Source of the DNA: Paractinoplanes bogorensis
GTDB taxonomy: Bacteria; Actinomycetota; Actinomycetes; Mycobacteriales; Micromonosporaceae
Direction of reading: 5' to 3'
DNA: 64,000 nt
Assembly (NCBI RefSeq): GCF_018829635.1
Contig: NZ_JAHKKG010000019.1
Location: 62,001-126,000 of the forward strand
This document shows, in pieces, positions 59,914 through 64,000 of this stretch; position 1 is the first letter of the stretch, and each line of letters starts with the position of its first letter. The position numbers and the translations under genes were made by a program. The notes below the pieces were generated by a model, which was not told the DNA's origin, ran no database searches, and worked only from the letters and a program-made list of their open reading frames with translations.

Positions 59914-61686
59914 ATGACCTACCGCCGCCTCGACGACCCGGAGCGCCTGGACGCCCTCCTGCGGACCGGCCTCGGGGCCTCGCCCGACCCGGCCTTCGAC
60001 CGGTTCACCCAGATCGTCCGCACGGTGCTGCGCGTGCCGGTCGCCCTGGTGTCCCTGGTCGACGACGAGCGGCAGGTCTTCCCGGGCGCGTTCGGGCTCG
60101 GCGAGCCGTGGTTCGGCCGGCGGCAGACCCCGCTCTCACACTCGTTCTGCCAGCATGTCGTCACGACGGCGGCCCCTCTGGTGATCAGCGATGCCCGCAC
60201 CGACCCGCGGGTGGCGGGCAACCTGGCCATCACCGACCTGTCCGTGGTCGGTTATGCCGGGATGCCGCTGACCGACGCCGACGGTTTCGTGCTCGGTTCC
60301 CTGTGCGCCATCGACACCGCGCCCCGCGAGTGGACCGAGGCCGAGCTGGCCCTGCTCGCCGATCTGGCCGCCGCCTGCTCGGACTCGTTGCGGCTGCGCA
60401 TCGCGACCCGGCTCGCCCACCGCGGCGAAGACAGCGCGCGGGCCCGTGAGCGGGTGGCCGACGCCAACCTCGACCGCAGCCAGGTGCTGCTGCGCGCCAG
60501 CGTCGCCCTGGCCCGTACGGTGACCGTCGCGGACGTCTCGGCCGCGGTGCGGGAGCTGGTCACCGGCACCCTCGACCCCGACTACGTGGGTGTGTCGCTG
60601 GTCGAGGCCGGCCACATCAGTCTGCGGTCGGGCGCCGACCTGCCGGCACCGGTGGCGGCCCGCTGGGAACGCTATCGGGGCACGGCCCGCACCCCGTCGG
60701 CTCTGGCCGTGGCGACCGGGGCTCCGGTGCTGCTGCGCGATCTGGCCGCGGTGGCCGAGCGGGCGCCCGACGCGCTCGCGACCTTCCGCGAGATGGGCTG
60801 GCAGTCCGCCGCGAGTGTCCCGTTGCCCGGCCCGCACGGTCCGATCGGCGCGCTGACCTTCGCCTGGAAGGAGCCGTTCACCCTCGACGACGTCGAGCGG
60901 GCGGTGCTCGCGGCCCTGGCCGGCTACGTCGGCCAGGCGATCCGGCGCGCCGACTACCTCTACTCCCGCGAACAGGTCGCCGAGCTGCTCCAGCAGTCCA
61001 TGCTCACCGACCTGCCCGAGGCGGCGCCGTTCGAGCTGGCCGCGCGCTACGAGCCGGCCGCCCGGGGCGAGTACGTCGGCGGTGACTGGTACGACGCGGT
61101 GGCGGTCGACCCGGGCGAGCTGGCCCTGGTCGTCGGCGACGTGACCGGCCACGACATGCGGGCCGCGGCGCACATGGGCCAGCTCCGCAGCATGTTGCGG
61201 GCCTACGTCGTGGACCGGCACGAGCCGCCGTCCGCCCTGTTGCGCCGTCTCGACAACGCCATGCACGAGCTCGGCGACCGGACCCCTACGACGGCGGTCC
61301 TGGCCTACGTCCGTTCCGAAGAGGGCGGCGGGCACCGGCTGCAGTGGGCCAACGCGGGCCACCCGGCGCCGCTGCTGCTCGAGGCCGACGGCACGGTCAC
61401 CACGCTCACCGGCCGGGACACGCTGCTCGGCTATCACCGGCACACACCCCGCACCAACCACACCAGTGTGCTGTCGCCCGGGTCGACCGTCCTGATGTTC
61501 ACCGACGGACTGATCGAGACGCGCCACGACGACCTCGACGAGCGCAAACTCCAGCTGCGGCGGGTTCTGAGCGGCCTGGCCGGCGTCCCGCTGCCCGATC
61601 TGCTCGACGAGGTCTACCGCCGTCTGGCCGGCGACGACCACGAGGACGATGTGGCGCTGCTCGCACTGCGTACGCCCGGTCCCTGA
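59914..61686 (+). CDS. GAF-GAF-PP2C (SpoIIE/RsbU-type) phosphatase
   Basis: This is a 590-residue signalling phosphatase. GAF domain 1 is at about 15-160 (PVALVSLVDDERQVFPGAFG, LSHSFCQHVV), GAF domain 2 at about 185-340, and the SpoIIE-type PP2C domain at about 360-590 (YVGGDWYDAVAVDPGELALV, VGDVTGHDMRAAA, VLMFTDGLIETR). The metal-binding Asp residues are in place. It probably dephosphorylates an anti-anti-sigma protein in response to ligands sensed by the GAF domains. No kinase or STAS gene is adjacent. The gene stands alone on the + strand. Confidence 0.88.
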   Translation: MTYRRLDDPERLDALLRTGLGASPDPAFDRFTQIVRTVLRVPVALVSLVDDERQVFPGAFGLGEPWFGRRQTPLSHSFCQHVVTTAAPLVISDARTDPRVAGNLAITDLSVVGYAGMPLTDADGFVLGSLCAIDTAPREWTEAELALLADLAAACSDSLRLRIATRLAHRGEDSARARERVADANLDRSQVLLRASVALARTVTVADVSAAVRELVTGTLDPDYVGVSLVEAGHISLRSGADLPAPVAARWERYRGTARTPSALAVATGAPVLLRDLAAVAERAPDALATFREMGWQSAASVPLPGPHGPIGALTFAWKEPFTLDDVERAVLAALAGYVGQAIRRADYLYSREQVAELLQQSMLTDLPEAAPFELAARYEPAARGEYVGGDWYDAVAVDPGELALVVGDVTGHDMRAAAHMGQLRSMLRAYVVDRHEPPSALLRRLDNAMHELGDRTPTTAVLAYVRSEEGGGHRLQWANAGHPAPLLLEADGTVTTLTGRDTLLGYHRHTPRTNHTSVLSPGSTVLMFTDGLIETRHDDLDERKLQLRRVLSGLAGVPLPDLLDEVYRRLAGDDHEDDVALLALRTPGP

Positions 61687-61746
61687 GGAAATATCCGTGC
61701 CCCGGTGGAGGTTGTGCAGGCGGATCTCCTGAAGGGGGACAGAGAC

Positions 61747-62007
61747 ATGAAGAACGGCATCCACCCCGACTACCACACCGTCGTCTACCGTGACCGCAAC
61801 GCCGACTACGCGTTCCTCACCCGGTCGACGGAGAACAGCGACAAGACCGTCGAGTGGTCGGACGGTAAGACCTATCCGGTGATCGACGTCCAGATCTCGG
61901 CGGCGAGCCACCCGTTCTGGACCGGCCGCACGCGCGTGCTCGACACCGCGGGCCGGATCGAGAAGTTCCGCGCCAAGTACGCCAAGTTCGCGTCGCCTTC
62001 TAGCTGA
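61747..62007 (+). CDS. rpmE2: 50S ribosomal protein L31 type B
   Basis: This is an 86-residue type B L31 (MKNGIHPDYHTVVYRD, then WSDGKTYPVIDVQISAASHP, FWTGRTRVLDTAGRIEKFR). It has no Cys residues, so it lacks the CxxC zinc site of the type A paralogue; type B normally replaces it when zinc is scarce. AAGGGGG precedes the ATG. No other ribosomal gene is near, and I find no AT-rich Zur box in the 60-bp gap upstream. The 3' end overlaps the TetR gene by 8 bp. Confidence 0.9.
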   Translation: MKNGIHPDYHTVVYRDRNADYAFLTRSTENSDKTVEWSDGKTYPVIDVQISAASHPFWTGRTRVLDTAGRIEKFRAKYAKFASPSS

Positions 62008-62533
62008 CCGACTCGCGGATCGCGGCGGTGACCGCACGGACGGCCTCGGGGAAGGACATCTCCCCACCCGAGGCCAGCCACCGCCCGTACGCGTTCTGAA
62101 AGGTGACCGTCCCGATCTGGGCCAGCAGATGAGCCCGTACGGGATCGCCTCCTAAAGCTTCTTCCATGGCCGCCGTCACGGCGGCCATTTTTGTGCGCTC
62201 CCGCTCCTGCAGCTCGGCGCTGCCGTCGATGATCGCCCGGCGCTCGGCCGGCCGGTCGAGCAGCTCGACCATCTGCTCGCCGACCCGGGCCACCGCCGCG
62301 AACACGTCACCGCCGCTCGCGCGTACCGCCTCGGCGAGGGCCGCGGGCAGGCGATCCGACCCGGCGAAGAACACCTCGCGCTTGTCCGGGAAGTAGCGGA
62401 AGAACGAGCGCCGGGTCAGCCCCGCGCGCTCGGCGATCTGGGTGACGGTGACCGCGTCGTAGCCGTGCTCGCGGAACAACTCGAGCGCGGCCTCGCGCAA
62501 CCGCTGCTCGGCCCCCGGATCCCAGCGCGCCAT
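62000..62533 (-). CDS. TetR-family regulator
   Basis: This is a 177-residue repressor with an N-terminal TetR helix-turn-helix (LREAALELFREHGYDAVTVT, QIAERAGLTRRSFFRYFPDK) and a variable helical ligand domain. It is divergent from the saccharopine-dehydrogenase-like gene. The gap holds the inverted repeat GTGATGAC-N7-GTCATCAC, which should be its operator. Confidence 0.88.
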   Translation of the reverse strand: MARWDPGAEQRLREAALELFREHGYDAVTVTQIAERAGLTRRSFFRYFPDKREVFFAGSDRLPAALAEAVRASGGDVFAAVARVGEQMVELLDRPAERRAIIDGSAELQERERTKMAAVTAAMEEALGGDPVRAHLLAQIGTVTFQNAYGRWLASGGEMSFPEAVRAVTAAIRESVS

Positions 62534-62584
62534 GTGATCACCATAGCAAGTGACGTCTCAGGGTGTCATGACGTGCTAGCTTGA

Positions 62585-62607
62585 GTGATGACACACTGAG
62601 TCATCAC
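62585..62607. promoter_or_regulatory. TetR operator candidate
   Basis: GTGATGAC (62585-62592) and GTCATCAC (62600-62607) are perfect inverted 8-mers with a 7-bp spacer, 14 bp upstream of ATG 62621. A related TGTCATGAC half-site occurs nearby at about 62564-62572. Confidence 0.7.
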
Positions 62608-62620
62608 CTGGGGAGGTCCC

Positions 62621-63610
62621 ATGTCCATCTGGATCCTCGGCGCACGCGGACGCATCGGGCGAGCCGTCGCGACGCGACTGCGGGAGCAGGGCATCGAGCC
62701 GGTGCTGATCGGCCGCGAGACCGAGATCGTCACCGAGATCGGACGGCAGCGGCCCGAGGTCGTGGTCAACACGATCGGCGACTACGCGGCGACCGCGCTG
62801 ACCATCGCCCGGGCCGGTCTGCCGCACGGCGGTCACTATCTCGACGTGGCCAACGACCTGGTCGCGGTGCCGCGGATGCTGGCCGCACACGACGAGGCGG
62901 CCGCCGCCGGCAGCACTTTCGTGACGGGGGCCGGGTTCGGGGTGCTGGCCACCGAGTCCGTCGTGGTCAAGCTTTGTGAGGACAGGCCAACCCCTTCCCG
63001 CGTACGCGTGGACGCGCTGGCCTCGGTCGGCATGGCGGCCGGCGTCTTCGGGCAAGCCCTGGCCGCCACCACGCTCGACGTGCTCACCTCCGGTGGCCGT
63101 CGCTTCTCGTCCGGCCGCTTGGTCTCATCGCGCCTGGGCGCCGGTGCCCGCACGCTGGCTCTGCCGGACGGCACGTCGATCCGCTCGGCCGAGGTCCCGT
63201 CCGGCGAGCTGCTCGCGGCCCGGGCCGCCTCGAACGCCCCCGACGTCACCGTCACCTCGGCCCTCGCGCCCGGCTCCCCGGTCGTACGGGCGCTGCTGCC
63301 CGCGGCCGCCCGCCTGCTCGCGATCCCGCCCGTGCGCCGGTTCGCCCAGGCGCGCATGGCCGCCATCGCCATCAAGGACACCCCGCGCCCACGCCCGTAT
63401 TCATGGGGACACGCGGTCGTCGAGTGGCCCGACGGCACCACCCGCGAGGGCTGGCTGCGCGCCGGCGACGGCATGGACTTCACCGCCGCCGTCCTGGCTG
63501 AGGCGGCCGTCCGATTGCACGACGGCGAGGGCAAACCCGGCGCTTACACCCCAGCGGCCGCCCTGGGGCCTGACCTGGCGGTGGCGGCCGGCGGGACCTT
63601 CGTGCTGTAG
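62621..63610 (+). CDS. saccharopine-dehydrogenase-like NAD(P)-binding oxidoreductase
   Basis: This is a 329-residue protein with an N-terminal Rossmann motif WILGARGRIGRAVATRL and HYLDVANDLVAVPRML, like saccharopine dehydrogenase/trans-acting enoyl reductase relatives. The substrate domain is not diagnostic. GGGGAGG precedes the ATG. The divergent TetR gene and its operator suggest induction by a substrate-like compound. Confidence 0.78.
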   Translation: MSIWILGARGRIGRAVATRLREQGIEPVLIGRETEIVTEIGRQRPEVVVNTIGDYAATALTIARAGLPHGGHYLDVANDLVAVPRMLAAHDEAAAAGSTFVTGAGFGVLATESVVVKLCEDRPTPSRVRVDALASVGMAAGVFGQALAATTLDVLTSGGRRFSSGRLVSSRLGAGARTLALPDGTSIRSAEVPSGELLAARAASNAPDVTVTSALAPGSPVVRALLPAAARLLAIPPVRRFAQARMAAIAIKDTPRPRPYSWGHAVVEWPDGTTREGWLRAGDGMDFTAAVLAEAAVRLHDGEGKPGAYTPAAALGPDLAVAAGGTFVL

Positions 63611-63635
63611 CTCACTTCCGCTGCCCCTCCTTCTA

Positions 63636-63653
63636 TGTGTACGTTCGTACACA
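63636..63653. promoter_or_regulatory. palindromic operator before the terminal MFS gene
   Basis: TGTGTACG-TT-CGTACACA is a perfect 8-bp inverted repeat with a 2-bp centre, 15 bp upstream of the TTG start. Its form is typical of TetR-family sites; the cognate regulator is probably outside the window. Confidence 0.75.
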
Positions 63654-63667
63654 GTTGGAGGGGATCC

Positions 63668-64000
63668 TTGGAACGCACCACCGCGCGCCGTCGCAACGCC
63701 CTGTTCGCCCTGTTCTTCCTGCCCGGCCTGGCCATCTCGTCGTGGGTGACCCGCACGCCCGACATCCGCGACCTGCTCGGCGCGTCCACCGCCGAGATGG
63801 GCCTGGTGCTGTTCGGGCTGTCCGCCGGCTCGATGATCGGCATCCTCAGCTCGGGCCGCTTCGTGGCCCGCATCGGCACCCGCCCGGTCGTGGCCGCCGG
63901 CATCCTCACCACGGTCGCCAGCATGCCCGTGGTCGGCGTCGGCGCCGGCCTGCACTCGCCGTGGCTGGTCACGGCCGGCCTGTTCCTGTTCGGCCTGGGC
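63668..64000 (+). CDS. MFS transporter, N-terminal part (cut by window end)
   Basis: This is the first 111 codons of a major facilitator transporter, with three hydrophobic segments visible (FALFFLPGLAISSWV, MGLVLFGLSAGSMIGILSSG, VVAAGILTTVASMPVVGVGA). The motif RFVARIGTRPVV is the loop between helices 2 and 3. It resembles the YbjJ/FucP-like branch. The TTG start follows GGAGGGG. The rest lies beyond position 64000. Confidence 0.78.
   Translation, partial: MERTTARRRNALFALFFLPGLAISSWVTRTPDIRDLLGASTAEMGLVLFGLSAGSMIGILSSGRFVARIGTRPVVAAGILTTVASMPVVGVGAGLHSPWLVTAGLFLFGLG

Noticed and set aside
1..64000. Mobile element or prophage genes
   Set aside because: I found no transposase, integrase, phage structural gene or attachment-site repeat in the window.

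Overview
The window is chromosomal DNA from a high-GC actinomycete. I estimate about 70% G+C by eye. GTG starts are frequent, ATGA/GTGA stop-start overlaps are common, and there are SigE-type ECF sigma factors and many LacI, GntR, TetR and MarR regulators. The style suits Micromonosporaceae (Actinoplanes-like), but that is an inference from style, not from a marker gene. I see no rRNA, tRNA, CRISPR array, insertion sequence or prophage. Coding density is very high and no gene-free stretch exceeds about 225 bp.

Region by region. (1) 1-9102: a carbohydrate island on the + strand with a CUT1-type sugar importer (no ATPase gene), a GH42 beta-galactosidase, a GH95 alpha-L-fucosidase and a fuconolactonase-like amidohydrolase. 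It looks built for fucosylated galactosides such as xyloglucan or arabinogalactan side chains. (2) 9196-11260: a small secreted protein and an ECF sigma/membrane-partner pair. (3) 11395-22847: two divergent operons that share a promoter region holding two LacI-type operators. To the left are a binding-protein-like protein, an MFS transporter and a LacI regulator. To the right is a seven-gene operon: Liv-type ABC importer with a LivM-LivG fusion, a beta-hydroxyacid dehydrogenase, an M24 creatinase-fold protein lacking a metal ligand, and an aldehyde dehydrogenase. (4) 22870-31374: a second divergent pair around two perfect ATTGGATCCAAT sites. On one side are VOC protein, GntR, 2Fe-2S subunit and a frameshifted molybdenum hydroxylase; on the other are a fused E1, an E2 and a C-C-hydrolase-like alpha/beta hydrolase. 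This resembles an aromatic or N-heterocycle catabolic cluster. (5) 31377-40035: a GC-rich tandem repeat, a CHASE-GGDEF diguanylate cyclase with an XRE regulator, a DUF998-like protein, MarR/DoxX, a quinone reductase, a lone lycopene cyclase and a large unknown protein. (6) 40075-46342: an OpuC-type quaternary-amine importer divergent from a HAL-superfamily lyase whose MIO triad is replaced, followed by a cysteine-dioxygenase-like cupin and an amidohydrolase under two LacI operators. (7) 46423-52641: a membrane protein and regulators, a DHFR-like protein, then an ornithine-cyclodeaminase-like gene with a second MIO-deficient HAL homologue and a divergent RpiR regulator. (8) 52638-64000: a lipoprotein, an FAD monooxygenase, a second ECF/partner pair, a HAD-like protein, a TPP enzyme with a cyclase, a GAF-PP2C phosphatase, zinc-free ribosomal protein L31, a TetR/oxidoreductase pair and a truncated MFS gene.

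The strongest leads are the two HAL-family enzymes without a canonical Ala-Ser-Gly triad, one of them divergent from a quaternary-ammonium importer; the GntR-controlled catabolic cluster; the LacI-controlled Liv operon; and two genome-style oddities, a strongly over-represented TTTCCCGTACG word and in-frame tandem repeats inside several enzymes.
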